64,000 nt of DNA, taken from NCBI GenBank assembly GCA_012295275.1, contig CM022666.1:6644265-6708264 (forward strand). Reading direction: 5' to 3'. A program made the position numbers and the translations under genes. Origin of the DNA: Chrysomallon squamiferum. Its lineage: Eukaryota > Mollusca > Gastropoda > Neomphalida > Peltospiridae. Shown here in pieces: positions 36,985-51,607 of this stretch; position 1 is the stretch's first letter, and each line of letters opens with the position of its first letter. The notes beneath the pieces were generated by a model that did no database searches, was not told where the DNA came from, and was given only the letters and a program-made list of their open reading frames with translations.

Positions 36985-38075
36985 CTTGCGAATCAGATAG
37001 TGAAATTAGGATAAAAATATTGGAAAATTACCGTGTGTGACACAGTGACAGTAAGATATAAATATTGGAAAGTTACAGTGTGACACAGTGACAGTAAGAT
37101 ATAAATATTGGAAAGTTAGAGTATGTCACAGTGACAGTAAGATTTAAATTACTGGAAAGTGGTTGTATTCCATTGTGACAGGGTAACAGTACTGAACTGT
37201 GATTGTGTGATATATGAACAGTAGGATGTAAATACTGGAAAGTGACTAAGTGATAACACTAGGAGATAAGAGGCGATTCTTTCAAAGGAATTTTAAGGTC
37301 AAATGTGTTATTTCTATAAAAAAGAAGATAATTAAAATAATTGATAAGTAGAATTGTTTGACAAATATTTTGTAAATGATCCTGTCAGACAATGTAGACT
37401 CAAAGTAATTGTTTGTCGAAGACCCAAGTGAAGAAGTGATCAATATTTATATATGTGAAGTTATTGATTGACGCATAAACTCAATTATTTGAAAGTGACT
37501 AGAATAGATATTTAAATTCAGTTGAAATTTAGATATTGGAAAGTGACTAGAATAGATATTTTAATTCAGTTGAAATTTAAATTCAGTTGAAAATGACAAT
37601 CAGGTGAGAATTTAAATATTGGAATTTAAATAGATTTTAAAAAATTTAAATATTTAAAAATGTTACGAAAATAGATATAAATCAAAGAATTTAAACATAA
37701 CTATAATGGATGCTAATTTAAATATTTTATATTAACCATAAAAATGGAAATAAATCAGAATATTTTAAAATAATTGACACAGGACATAAATATTACTGAT
37801 TTAAATAACTGAAAATAGACCAACATTTTAATATTTAAAAATAATAAAAAACATTTGAATATGTGTTTGACAATGTCAAAGTGATTGTGAAAACACATGT
37901 AAATTTAATAATCGAAGAAAAAAACAATTTAAAGATGTGTTAATTTCATTAGAAGACAGATCCATTAAATTTGGTAGGAAAGAAAATTTGATTGTTTATA
38001 GAATTTTTTTTTTTTTTTTTTTTACATATGTCTGACAAATAAATATGTTTGACACTTCTTGTTTTGTTTTTGTAA
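36985..38075 (+). other. TAF9: TAF9 3' UTR with imperfect tandem repeats
   Basis: The first 270 bases hold degenerate repeats of about 40-55 bp built on GACAGTAAGATATAAATA and TGGAAAGT. Further AT-rich diverged units follow to about 37,660. A poly(A) signal AATAAA at 38038-38043 is followed by a T/GT-rich stretch (about 38057-38075), typical of a cleavage site. A second AATAAA at 38144-38149 is an alternative. Confidence 0.65.
38038..38043 (+). terminator. TAF9: TAF9 poly(A) signal
   Basis: AATAAA about 1.05 kb after the TAF9 stop, followed within 15-30 bp by a T/GT-rich downstream element. Confidence 0.6.
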
Positions 38076-38292
38076 TATAGTATTTGTATTTTTTCTCTTT
38101 ATGTTGTATTCAATACAGAGAGAGAATGAAATGAAGCATGAAAAATAAATTTCTTACAACAATAATAAATATTAAACTTTTTTTCCCCTTCTTATTTGTT
38201 TTGTTTCATTTTGTAAAAGAAAACTAATTCTTCTTTATTTAAAACTATTTAATGAAGAAAAAAAAAACAAGTCATTTCGTTTGATATATTTC

Positions 38293-38298
38293 TTTATT
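38293..38298 (-). terminator. Probable DLG poly(A) signal
   Basis: AATAAA on the minus strand about 1.37 kb after the DLG stop, followed on that strand by a T-rich run (complement of 38262-38275). Another copy lies at 38234-38239. It places the DLG 3' end about 250 bp from the TAF9 3' end. Confidence 0.45.
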
Positions 38299-39670
38299 AC
38301 AGTTTAGTTACATCTTTCAACACAGAGACAATAACAGTAAAATGTGCACCATTAAGACAGACATTTTATTTTTGTTTTATTTTTCAAAATCTTGGAATAC
38401 TGGATTTCCAGAATCTTCTGGAAAAAACCTGCTCAGCATAAAAACAATACTTGAAGATTATCATTATAATCAGAAATCTTTCTGATCTGATTTTTGATTA
38501 ACAACATTTTGTCACACAAGACAAAAAGTGATAACAGATTTTAAAACATTTCCTGATATTTGCTGCACCTACTTTAGATATACCTTTGCTGTTAATTCCA
38601 ATGTGTGTATCAAAGGATTTCTAAGGTAAATGCTGTTATTATTCATTAAAAAAAAAAAAAAAGATTAAAAATACATTTTTCTTCATTTTCTTAGCTTTTA
38701 AAAAAATACTTTGAGATGCATGTACATTTTTAAATTTTCAAGTGACAAATTCTTCCATTAAATCTTGTATTAGTTCTATATTTAACATACTTTATGATGG
38801 TGATGAAGATGATGATGATGATTATGATAATAAAATAAATAAAGACAGATAAACAAAAAGACTGTTAGATGAAACTCATTTTCAATGTTTTAGTTGCTTT
38901 TTACAACTAAGATAAAGACTGTTAGATTAAAAACCAAAAAAAAAACATTAAAAAAAAAACTAGATGATTATGTTTTCAGTTGTTATTATTTTAGTTGGGT
39001 TTTTATTTTACAACTAAATTTGGCTACAGCAAAAAAGAAAGACACATAACATACACACAATAATTTCCAGACATATACAAAATCTCTCACTAGTAATTGT
39101 AACTTTTATTTATTTTCCACTTTTGTTTTCATCAACACAGGAATTATTAATGACTTCTTATCACAATCATTCAGACCGTTACCAAGGAAACGTCTAATTT
39201 ACTCTTCTCTAATCTATTCAACCATTTTTATTTAAAATCTATTGTTTTTTTTTTTTGTAATTTTTTTAATCTTTCATTAATCCCTGATTATTTTCTTACA
39301 ACATTTTGCTAACAATTATTATTTTAAATCCATTTTCTTTTCTTTTATTTTATTGTTTTTATCTCGCCAATGCTGTAAGTCTTTCTATTTATATTAACTT
39401 GTATGTAAACTATATCTTTTCTACCGTTCAGTGCACAGGTGTCCAGAGTAATGTCCATTTTTCACTGAATGACCTAGGTCAAATGTTTACCTTTTGAGGT
39501 CTCATGACATACAATGGAGCAGTCATTGGTCGTTTTGTTGTGATATAGATATATATATATATATGTATGTATATATATAAATGTGTTTTTGGTTTCTTTA
39601 CTTCTGTCTTTGATGGTTTTTAAAATATTTTATTTTCAGCCTCTTTCTGGTAACAGCAAGGGGAGACCAC
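38299..39670 (-). other. Inferred DLG 3' UTR
   Basis: Minus-strand sequence between the DLG stop and the first good downstream AATAAA. It is AT-rich with no convincing coding exon. It contains a short TGA-type repeat (about 38799-38823) and a TA repeat (about 39547-39577). The extent is inferred from the poly(A) signal only. Confidence 0.45.
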
Positions 39671-39777
39671 TCACAGCTTTTCCTTGGCAGGGACCCAGAT
39701 TGTTGGCCCTGACTGGTCACGGATAACTTCTTTTACTTTTGCATAGATTTCATCTGCTGTGTCACCCTGCACTACAG
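39671..39777 (-). CDS. DLG1: DLG terminal coding exon
   Basis: 107 nt including TGA at 39671-39673. It encodes [20 protein letters not shown] then [14 protein letters not shown], the invariant DLG C-terminus. The acceptor is TTTTTACAG. Confidence 0.96.
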
Positions 39778-41690
39778 CTGTAAAAACAAAACAAAAACAC
39801 ACTTAATTATTATTATTATTAGTGTTATTATTATTATTATTACTATTACTATTACTATTACTATTACTATTATTATTATTTTTGTTATTGTTATTGTTAT
39901 TATTATTACTATTATTATTATTATTATTTTTTTTGTTATTATTATTATTATTATTCTTATTCTTATTACTGTTACTGTTATTAGTTATTGTTACAATTAT
40001 TAATATTAGTAGTAGCATTTTTACTGTCATTATTTTGTTATTGTTATTATTATTACTATTATTATTATTATTATTATTATTAAACTATTATTAAACTATT
40101 ATTATTATTTTTGTTATTATTATTATTTTTGTTATTATTATTATTATTGTTATTATTGTTCTTATTCTTGTGTATGTTGTTGTTATTATTGTTATTGTTA
40201 CTGTTATTATTAGTTATTGTTACAGTTATTTTTAGTAGTAGCAGTATTTTTTACTGTCATTATTTGGTTATTGTTATTATTATTGTAATTGTTACTGTTG
40301 TTTTATTTTTATTATTAATATTATTAACCCCCCAAAAAGACACAAACTCCCCCCACTGCATTATTAAAGGATACCATTAGAAAACATCATGTCTTCAATT
40401 TTTATCACTAGTATTATATTATTGTTGCTTTAAATATCATTATAATTTATAATTAAATTTAAAAAAAACAACAATTATATCCCCCATAAAAAAAACCCCA
40501 AAATATCAGATAAAAAAAAAAAGTAAAAAAGAAATCGTGAAAAATTATTTTACAAGATCTATATAATTTTCTTTAAAAAAACCCATATTTTTTACTTTAA
40601 TTTATTTATTATTGCAGTTATTTTTGTTCTTATTAATGGAAGTCAGAAAATAAAAAACGACCCTCCATTTGTGATTATTTTTATCACATTTAATGAACTT
40701 TACCTGTAAAATATTCCCCAAATTCCTGTTCTAACTTCATAGCTCTCTCATATGTCTTCCTCGCTTGTTCATCTGTTATTCGTTTATTCATTTCCCTGTG
40801 TTAAAAACAAAACAACTTGTTACTTGCTCAAATCCAGTTAACATTTCTAATTCAAATTTCTCAAATAATAAAAATATGAACGTTACTAATTCAGTGTTGT
40901 TACGTTAGAGAAAATGTAAATAATTTCTTCACCAGACCTCTGCACACCACTGTTTGTGGTTTAATACAAATATACATGCCCTGAATATCTTCAATAAGCA
41001 AGTATTAGCATTCACATTTTTAAGAATACAGTTGTCATTTCATGTCCATTTTTATATATACACACTTGTTCATAATAGATGGTGTATGTTGTATGTATAT
41101 ATGCATGAAGGTGTCTTTGTATGAATGTAAGTGTATATGGGTGTATGTGTGTTTGTGTGTGTGCATGTATAATGGTGTATATCTGTCTGTCTGTCTGTAG
41201 GTTATACTCACATTATAGATTCAACACTTTTAGGTTTGATGAAGATAGCTATTGGATAAAGACCAGCTACCTGTAGTCTTTTGATGGCATTTCCACTCAC
41301 ATCCAGAATACAGTGTTTTTTCTGTTATTTATAAATACATTTAAATAGTATGTCAAAAGAGAGAGAGAAAGAAGGAAAAAATAAATGAGAGAAAACAAAA
41401 CAATTTTTTTTTTTTTTTAAAATAGCTTTCAAAATAATAAAACCTAAATAAATAAAATAATAATAAAGAAATAAAAAATAATAATGAAAGAAAAAAATAA
41501 ATAAAAAGAAATTGTTGTTATTACGATTCTACCAAAAATGACCAAAGAGATATTATTTTAAATTAAACAAAAATTTGCAGCCAACAACAACAACAATAAT
41601 AATAGTAATAGTAATAGCAATAATATAATAACAGTATAATAATAATAGTAACAATAATAATTTAATAACAGTATAATAATAATAATAATA

Positions 41691-41725
<35 letters not shown>

Positions 41726-42433
41726 TACAATAACAACATAAAAATTAAAATTAAAAAAATAAATAAATAAAAAATAAAAATAAAAATTAATAATAAAAAT
41801 GGTCCTTCAAAAAAAAGAAAAAAGAAAGCACTTCACATTTTTCAACCCTGTACAATGAGGACACTCACATTTTCAGCAACCTCTTTAACTGACGCGACAC
41901 TGGTTCCATAGAGGTTGTCGTTGTAGACGCCAGCCTCGATAAACAGGTGATTCTGAATGTCTTTCTCCATCTGCTCCCTCGACTCGACGAAGTGGTAGTC
42001 CCTGCCATCCACTTCGTAGTCACGCCGTTGTCGCGTTGTGTCTGCAAGAAAAACAAACATCTCAAAAATGTTGCCGTTGTAGAATGAGTTTATATATATA
42101 TATACACATTTAAATGTTGTTCTTTGTATAAATATCTATTGTTGTGAAGATGGTGCATAAAGCATTTCTATGTTCAGTGTAAAGTTTATCACTATTATTA
42201 TTATTATTTATTATTATTATATTATTACTGTTATATTATTATATTATTTTTATTATTATTATTATTACTGGGTTTCATTATTTTATTTTATTAGATGATT
42301 TTATATTATTATTATTATTATATTTGAATCATTCTGTCAGATGGTAATTTCAAAGGAATATTTTGTTTATTTTTCTTTTCATGATTTTTGATATTTGAAT
42401 CTGAATTTAATTTCAGTTTTTTTTTGTTTTTAT

Positions 42434-42464
<31 letters not shown>

Positions 42465-43332
42465 TATATATTTTTAATGTATTTGTTTAAAATCAATGAC
42501 AATTTTAAAATGCAAATGTTCTCATAGGTCTAGACAGGTGGGTTTTTTTTTTTTATAAAATTATTTCACAGATCTGAAAATATTCAACAACTGTGATTAT
42601 CATCTGAATTATAAAAAATCAATTCCTGAATGTTATTGTAACATCTTCTTATAAGAGCTTATAGCTTTAATAACAAAGTTTCTCTTTTTTCTTTTTTAAG
42701 AAAAGTTATATGAAACATGTTTTGTTCTTAAAATGATAACTTTGAAGAAAAGAAACTCACTGATGTCAAACTAGACAATCAACATTTACTGCTTAGCAGA
42801 AAGCTAAATTTAATATGAACCTTCCCACTGGCAGAACCTTACATACCCATCACTTTAATAAACTAGTCACAGAAGAATTGCTAGAATGGGAAAAAAATAA
42901 CACTTTGGGAAACTTGAGGATGATCGATATTTATAAAAGAGTGCTCCAAATTTGTTAGAACAGGAGATTGCTCTATGGATGAATGGGACAGGACTGAGCC
43001 AGTGATATTATTAAGTTTATCAAAAAAACTCTATAGCTGCTGAGTCATGTTAATAACGTCTACTTACGTGGAACACAACTACCAAACTTGTCTGGAAATT
43101 CAGAAATAAGGTCATCGTTAATTCTATCTTTGAGTGGTCCCAGAATTATCACAGGTCGAGTGTATCTCACTGTAAAAACAAATAACATAATTTTAATATC
43201 TACTGTAAACATGCAGATACATATAACACACTAAAAAATAACATAATTTTAATATCTCACTGTAAACAAACATGTAGATACAAATAACACACTAACAAAC
43301 TAACGTAATTTTAATATCTCATTGTAAAAAAA

Positions 43333-43403
<71 letters not shown>

Positions 43404-44125
43404 TGTGTGTTATATGGGTATTGAATAAAACACTATCAAGTTAACAATATTTTAATATCTCACTGTTATACAGGTATTGAATAAAACACTAAAAGTTAAC
43501 AATATTTTAATATCTCACTGTTATACAGGTATTGAATAAAACACTAACAAGTTAACAATATTTTAATATCTCACTGTGTTATACAGGTACTGAATAAAAC
43601 ACTAACAAGTTAACAATATTTTCATATCTCACTGTAAAATTACACAATATGTGTATCAATGTAACTATTAAGTCTACCTTTATGAAGAATAAATGACAAA
43701 CTAATTTGTTTAAAGCATTTGCAAAACATGTTTTAAACTGAGCATAAATATATAAAATATAAAATGATGACTTACGTTCTTGCTGTACAACAGCTTCATA
43801 TGAGAGAATCGGCTCATCTCCACCTGAAAACAAAACAAAATAATTTCTTACTAAACAAACAATTCAAAAGCCTCTCCTAAAGATTCTACAAACTTATTTT
43901 TAACAGAGAGACATTTTTCAAAAACAACCATTCCCAATTTTTCTTTTTAATAAATTAATATATATATATATAGTGGTTAATTAATAGAATAGAAAATATA
44001 AAATATCAGAATTAAACATTTTGTTTATATTTTAAAACAAATTTATTTAATATTTTAGTGATTCAATTACTTTGCATTAAGAAATATTTGCAAAATGTTG
44101 TTATGTAAAGTCAAAAAATATTATA

Positions 44126-44156
<31 letters not shown>

Positions 44157-45226
44157 ATGGCATTAATAATAATAATAATCGTTATATTGATCAATTTTAC
44201 CCCATTATATTAAAAACAACACTGAACATAGAACTTTTTACACTCCATCTCCATAGCAACATATATATTTTTTTAAACAGAACATTTAAATAAATAAATA
44301 TTTTCCTGTAATTTTGTTCAAAACAAATAATTTTCAACAATAATTTAAATATAACGAAGAAAGTTAAAATACAGGCATTAAAAAATTAAAATATAAACAT
44401 TTAAACTAACATATTTCAACACATTAATAAAATTATTACTTAAAAATAATATCAAAAGAACACTTAATTATTATGACAATTATTATTATTATTATTATTA
44501 AATTCTAAACATTAACACTTAATTAATATTCAGTGAATTAAAAAAGAAAAAAACTGAAAATTTTCAATGAAAATGGATAGATAGATCTGTTTCTTTTTCC
44601 TATGCATGCTTTTTGTTTGTTTTTTTAAGTTTTCTTTTTTATGACATAAGCTACAGTGTCAGTGGATCTTTACTTACGAAAACTAATATCTATTTCACTT
44701 GCATTGGAAAGCCCACCTGAAGGTAAAAAAACATGCAAAATCACAGAACATTTAGCAAAACTTAGGATCACCACACAAAGCATAAACAACAACAAAAAAT
44801 TCAAAACTAAAATAAAATCTGAATTAAAACAAAAAAACACCCACTGCTTAATGTTCTGTTTAAACTGGTTTTATGATTCTGAATATGTTTTGTTTATTTA
44901 TTTATTTATCTTGTCTGTTTGTTTGTTTGTTTATTTTTATTGTTTAATTAATTGATTAATTTATTTATTTATTTATTTATCTTGTAAGTTTGTTTGTTTT
45001 ATTTTATTGTTTGTTTTAATTAATTTATTTATTTATCTTGTAAGTTTGTTTGTTTGTTTGTTTATTTTTATTGTTTAATTAATTAATTAATTAATTTATT
45101 TATTTATTTATTGTCTGTTAAGTAAATTTTATTTTAGTTTCTTTGTTCGTTTAAATATTTTTATTCATTTTTGTTTTTAATTTTTGAAAAGTAAAAAAAA
45201 AATATCATTAATATATGCATTGATAC

Positions 45227-45277
<51 letters not shown>

Positions 45278-46197
45278 CTTTTCTTCATCTTCCATTTTAA
45301 TGAATTATTCAAAAATTTATTTTAAAGATTTAAATCAGTCTCAAACATTAATACCATATTGTTATAATAATCAACTATATTTCCCACAATTCCAAACAAA
45401 AATGGCTGACAAAACAAAATAAATATTACATAAATTTACACTTTAAACTTTTCTTTCCCTTGTTCTAACTTCTTGTTTATTTTCAGGCAGTGGGGATAAG
45501 ATATATCACATTACCCAGAATTCCAAACAAACTTCCTTCCTGCCAGTGTAAGCAGACATGAAGCAGTGAGTGTAAAAATAGCACTTATTTCAAACGTTTT
45601 ACATCTGGAAAAACATTCTATTATCTGCCATGTCATCAGAAGGGAAAACAAGTCTGATTTGAGTTTTATGGGAAATAGATTATATTCAGTGCTTATATAT
45701 ATATATATATTCTTACCTAACTGCTATAATTGTATGTGTAAATTTATTAATATTAATATGTAAATAATTAATAATTTAATATGAAATTTTGTAAAAATAT
45801 ATATATTTCTTTGCAACAGAATTTACATTAAATATAACTGTACTTAAATAGCTAAGATTTATAAATAAATGAAAAATTAATAAAATTAATTAGATTTTAT
45901 CAAAAATAAATAGATGAAATTAGAGGCTATTATTTTAATACTACAACTAATAAATTATTTGTTTTTTTGTCTGTCTTTATTCCACAAATGTAAATGTTTG
46001 AAGTAAATGCTGTAACTGTCACAAATTAAAACAAGCCAGAACTATTTTTTTAAATAAATAAATTAATAAATAAAATTAATTAATAATTAATACTAACAAC
46101 AAAAATTAACAAAACAGATTTTTACAGTTACAACAAATAAAGCAAAAATATATTTTTAAAATAGAGAATTTTTTTTTTTTAATGAATGTAAAATTTA

Positions 46198-46228
<31 letters not shown>

Positions 46229-49200
46229 AACATGTTGAAAATTAAAAGTGTTATGTTCAACAATTTCTTTTTTTTCTTCTAACAAATCATCCACCATAAA
46301 TTTGTTTAAATTATTTATTTATCAATTGAAATTGATCTTGTGTTATTTCTTAAATGACAAAAAAGAAAGAAAAGTTATTTGGATACCAATAAAAATTAAC
46401 CAAACCAAATGAGCTAAATATAAATATATCCCAATGCCTTTTACTAATAATGATAATAATAACAGCAACAACAGCAACAATAGCAAACTACAACAACATT
46501 AGATAAAACCAACACACCAACAGCTACAAAATATAAATGTAAATGAAAATGTTAAAAAGCACATTTAATGACAAAGCCCCATAAAAAACCTAACATTTCT
46601 GATATTTCAAATTTAGAAGCATGTGTTTATTTTTAGTGTAAATGTTACTCAGAAGTATTAAAGAACACATCTGGTGGTGCTCGGTACAAAAAGAAGGAAA
46701 TGAAGCAGGGGGATTAATGTTTAAAAACAAATTTGAAAAAAGGTGAAAATTGACAATACAGTACCTTCTGAAAGATGCCAATTTATGAAGAAAATTAAAA
46801 AAAAAAAAAAAAAATCTTTTGTTAATGACATTTTTTTATATTTACTGGTGTAAAAAATACAAATAATTAAAAAATGTTTTAAAAAATCTTGCTTTTCTAT
46901 TTCTAAGGAAACCATGATTTAAAAATTATATATAAGTGGTAAAAATATTTATGAAAATCTTTCTTTATTTTTGAATATTTCAGCACCTCCTAAATTTGTA
47001 ACTTTGAAACATTTGTCTAATTTGCACTGTTCTTTTTCTTCCTGTATTTTGTACTTTTCATGCTCTTCGTTTTTTTCAGAAAAAAAACACTATTTATTTT
47101 GAACAATTTAGGCAGAATACTTTTTGCTTATTTTTTCATTTTAGATTCTGTATCAATAGATTAATTTTAGATTTAATTATTAATAAAAATATTAAGATAT
47201 ATATATATATATAAAAAATATTAAAATCAAATAATTATGAAAAATATTAAAAATCAAATAATTGTGAAAAATATAAAAATTAACAATTATTATTATATAT
47301 TTTAAAACAAAATATGTAAACGATTAACAATTTTTTTCTTCAATTATTTAATGATGAATACAATTTCTCTCTTTATTCATTTATCTAATTTATTATTATT
47401 ATTATTATTTTTTAAATACTATCTGGCTTCCCAATAAAAAGAAAAATCAAGATTTTAAAAAAATAATAATGAAAAGGATTTATTTTGGCAATTTAAATAT
47501 TTAAACAAATAATTAATTCAACAAAAAAATGTTTATTATGTAAACAAGGGACATTACTTTCAGTAAAGACAAATAATTTCATAGCAATGAACATGTAATA
47601 AATTATTGATTATTATTTTATAAATAAAATATAATCTTCGTCTTTAAAGTATACATATTACTTAAACCTATACCAAGATTTTTCTAAATACTACAACAGC
47701 AAATTTCTAAAATATTAATAAGTAACAAGCAGCCACTACACATAAACTAAACAGGCTGAGTCACAGTTGTCAACTTTATGACTATGTTTGAAATAAAAAT
47801 GTATTTAATTTAAAAATAAGATTTAAGTAATTAGAAATATATTTTCTGTTTTTTTTAATTTTTTTAATTATCAGAGTTGAATCTTAATTTTATTTTACAA
47901 AATATTAATAATCAATAAAATAAATAAATATTTTTATATAATAAATTTTAACTTTTTCAATTAATTTATTATTTTTATAAATTTTAGATTCTTTTTAATA
48001 AATATACTTATTTTATAAAAATATATTTTTTATATCCAATTCATTATTTACATTTAAAAAGTTAATTATTAAATTTATTTAATTTAAGCTATTTTATTCT
48101 ATTTATTTATTTTATTCATAATTTACTAAAATTCATTTATGTTTATTAATTAAATTTACTCAGTTAAATAAATGCATCCTTTGGATTTATTTTTTAAAAT
48201 ATTTTTGTTGTTTATTTAATAACTTTAAATTTAAACATAAGTATGCATAATTCAAATTAAAAAAATTAGTTTTGGGTTTCTTGTTCTATTTTTATTGAAA
48301 GATTTTTGCATTTATAATTTTTATAATTGTTTATTTTTGGTAAATTGTAAGATTTCTTCATTATATTATTTTAAAAATATTTAGTTATCTTTATTAATAC
48401 AGTACTTAATATTTATTTACTTTTAACATTTTAAAAATTCTTTGAATAATTTCTTCTTTTTTTGTTACTTTTTATTATTTTATTATTATTTATTTATTTT
48501 ATTATTTTTTTTTTTTATTTTTTTTTTTTTTAAATTCTTTCTTTCTTTCTTTATTTAAATCTGTGACAAAGGCTGACAGTTTGTCTCTACAAAGCCATAA
48601 AAGTATAAACATAAAAGTTTAAAAAATAAAAAATAATAAATTTGAAAAATTCCAATAACCTTCGTGTACAGCATAGTCTGCAGGTGAAATGAAAATGAAG
48701 CACATTAATTAGTTAATTACAGGTGAGATAGGTAATTGAAGACAAGGTGTGTGGCAAGAAACAACATCAACATTAGACATGAGAAGATATTCTTCTTATT
48801 CACATAAATAAATAAATAAATAAAAAACACTAACAAATTAAAAATCACTGAGACCAGAATAGATGTATATTTAAAAAATGAATGTTTTAAAAATTAAAAT
48901 AAATAAACATTTTTTTTAAAAATCTGTTTCAAAAACATTACTTCATATTCACTTTTTTAAAAAGATGTTATTTGAAATAAAATACTTTTATTTACTGATA
49001 AATGATTGAAATATTGATCTCTGTGATACCATTTTCAATAAAATAAAAAAAAAAAATAAAAATATTGAATAATTAAGGCTATAAAGAAATGTTATATATA
49101 TATAGTTTTATTATGAACTTATTAAATAAAAATGTAATTTGTTTCATGCATGAAGAAAATAATTCATTTTGTAAAAAATAATAATAATATATTTTTAAGA

Positions 49201-51103
49201 AAAAAAACAAAGTAAACAAAATTTCAATTTTTGAACAACCTAAATCAGTATTGTTCTAAACATAAATACATAATTTATAATTTACACAAGCTATTTTAAT
49301 CATTGAAATATAATTTTACACACATTATTCTGTTCTAACAATAAAAACTCATTTTAAATTTATTTTAAGTAAAAAAATATATATTAAAAGAAAACGTAAT
49401 ACAAAACCATTTTCAATCAAATATACGAAGGCTAATTTTTTTTTTTTTTTTTTTTTTTTTTTTGTTTGTTTTTAATCAAACAAAATATTTTAGATTTTTA
49501 TTTTATATATTCACACACACACTAGATTATAGCCAGCTTCATAAACTTGATTTTTAAGTTTAAAATGTAAAAAGCTTGGGTTTATAAAACTGATTGAAGA
49601 TACAGGAATAGCAAGAAGAAAAGCGAGAACAAAATAACAGCACCAACTACAACAACAATAATGTAAAAATTTACCTTCTGTGAAGTGGCAAAATAAAAAT
49701 GAAAATGAAAAATGATATTAAAACAACGGCTTAAAGATATTTAAACTCTGATATATATGTATAAATAAATTTATCTCATATATCTATATATAAACAGAAA
49801 TATATATGTTATAACATTTTTTTATTCTTTTTAAGCAGATAATGGGTTTTTATTTTTTTTATTTTTTAGCACAGGAATGTTTCTGATTTTATTTTTGCTT
49901 TTTAGATGTTGTGATTTTTGTTATATAACCACCATCCCCCAAAAAACAATGATTATAATTAAATATAATGGTTCATATAAAATGCTTGTCTAACTAGTAG
50001 AAAAATAAATTAATGCTTATGAGTACAGTACTTATGAGTACAGTATTTATTACTTATACCATACTTCTGGCTTATTTTTTTATATTTCTTATGGTAATAA
50101 TACTAGTACTTATTAATTATATTTATTATAACATACTTATTACTTATATATATAACATTTAAGTATACTTATATTTTTTCTTATAAACATTAAATACTTG
50201 TCAGTATATTTTATTATTATACTTCAATATATTTATTATAATTAATAAATACTTCAGTGTACTAATTACTTATTATATATACTTCAGTTCTTATTACATA
50301 TACTTCAATGTACTTATTACTTATGTTACTTATTACTTATATGTTACTTATTACTTATGTTACTTATTACTTATGTTACTTATTACTTATATATTACTTA
50401 TTACTTATATACTTACGTTCATCAGCACTAACATCTTCACTACCGCTTTGATCTTTGCTCTTCATGAATGGAAATTTTCGGGAAAATGAAAAGTTTTTCT
50501 TTTTCCTGTCATTGGCTGAAGCTTGTTGCTGTTAAAAAGAAAGAAAGAATTTTTTTTTTTTTTTTTTAAAATATATTTCAAAAATTAAATTTTAAAATCA
50601 TATAGATAACATTTAAAAAATATTTTATATAGTTTTTCATACAGTTAGAAAGTACTTTATAATGGTTGTTGAATACAGGAACAAAAGTTGTATTGGGAAA
50701 TTATTCAAAATTCACAAGAAAACTTACCTACTTTCATGACATCATTTCTTTGTTAATTTGAACAAAAAAAAATTATTTATATTAATAAAGACTTACTCAT
50801 TTATTTATTTTTTTCTAGTAAATAAAGAAACAAAAGAATCAATTATCAAAATTTGCTTCTAACATAACTTTTAATAAAATGTGGAGCTTGTACAGTAAAA
50901 ATAATATTCAAAAATTCACATATGACAACTTACCCTATCATTACTTTTTCCAGTAAATTTAACATTTTTCAATCTAGCTCTCTCTTTTCTTTCAACTCTG
51001 AAAAACAAAATAAAATAAATAAATAAATAAATGCTTTTAATAACAGAAAAACATTTATAACAATATTATTGGTTTATGAAAATATTAAGCTGTTGCTAAA
51101 ACT

Positions 51104-51161
<58 letters not shown>

Positions 51162-51203
51162 AAGAAAAATGATGATGATAATAATAATAATAATAACAAT
51201 GAA

Positions 51204-51239
<36 letters not shown>

Positions 51240-51568
51240 AATAATATAATAATAATAATAATAAAAAATAATAATAATAACATCACCACCAACAATAGAA
51301 ATAATTAAAAAAACAATAATAATAATAAGCAACAACCACAATTCAACAACAACAACAACAACAATAAAAATAATGTTTACCTTCTTTTACTTGGAGCTAT
51401 GCCCATCCCTTCCTCTTCACCTTCCGGAGTTATCCTTCTTGCCTGCCACCATTCATCATCACTGGCATTTGTTACGTGAAGAATATCTCCATAACGGAAA
51501 ACCAGGCCTTTACTAGGCAACCCACTGTCTTTAGATGGGTCATAGTCAAACAATGCCCTGTGGAATAA

Positions 51569-51607
<39 letters not shown>

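Noticed and set aside
45480-45580. GC-richer segment in the DLG intron with flanking AG and GTGAGT on the plus strand
   Set aside because: It is on the wrong strand for DLG and has no recognisable coding content; nearby near-copies of TTCCCA-AATTCCAAACAAA suggest a repeat.
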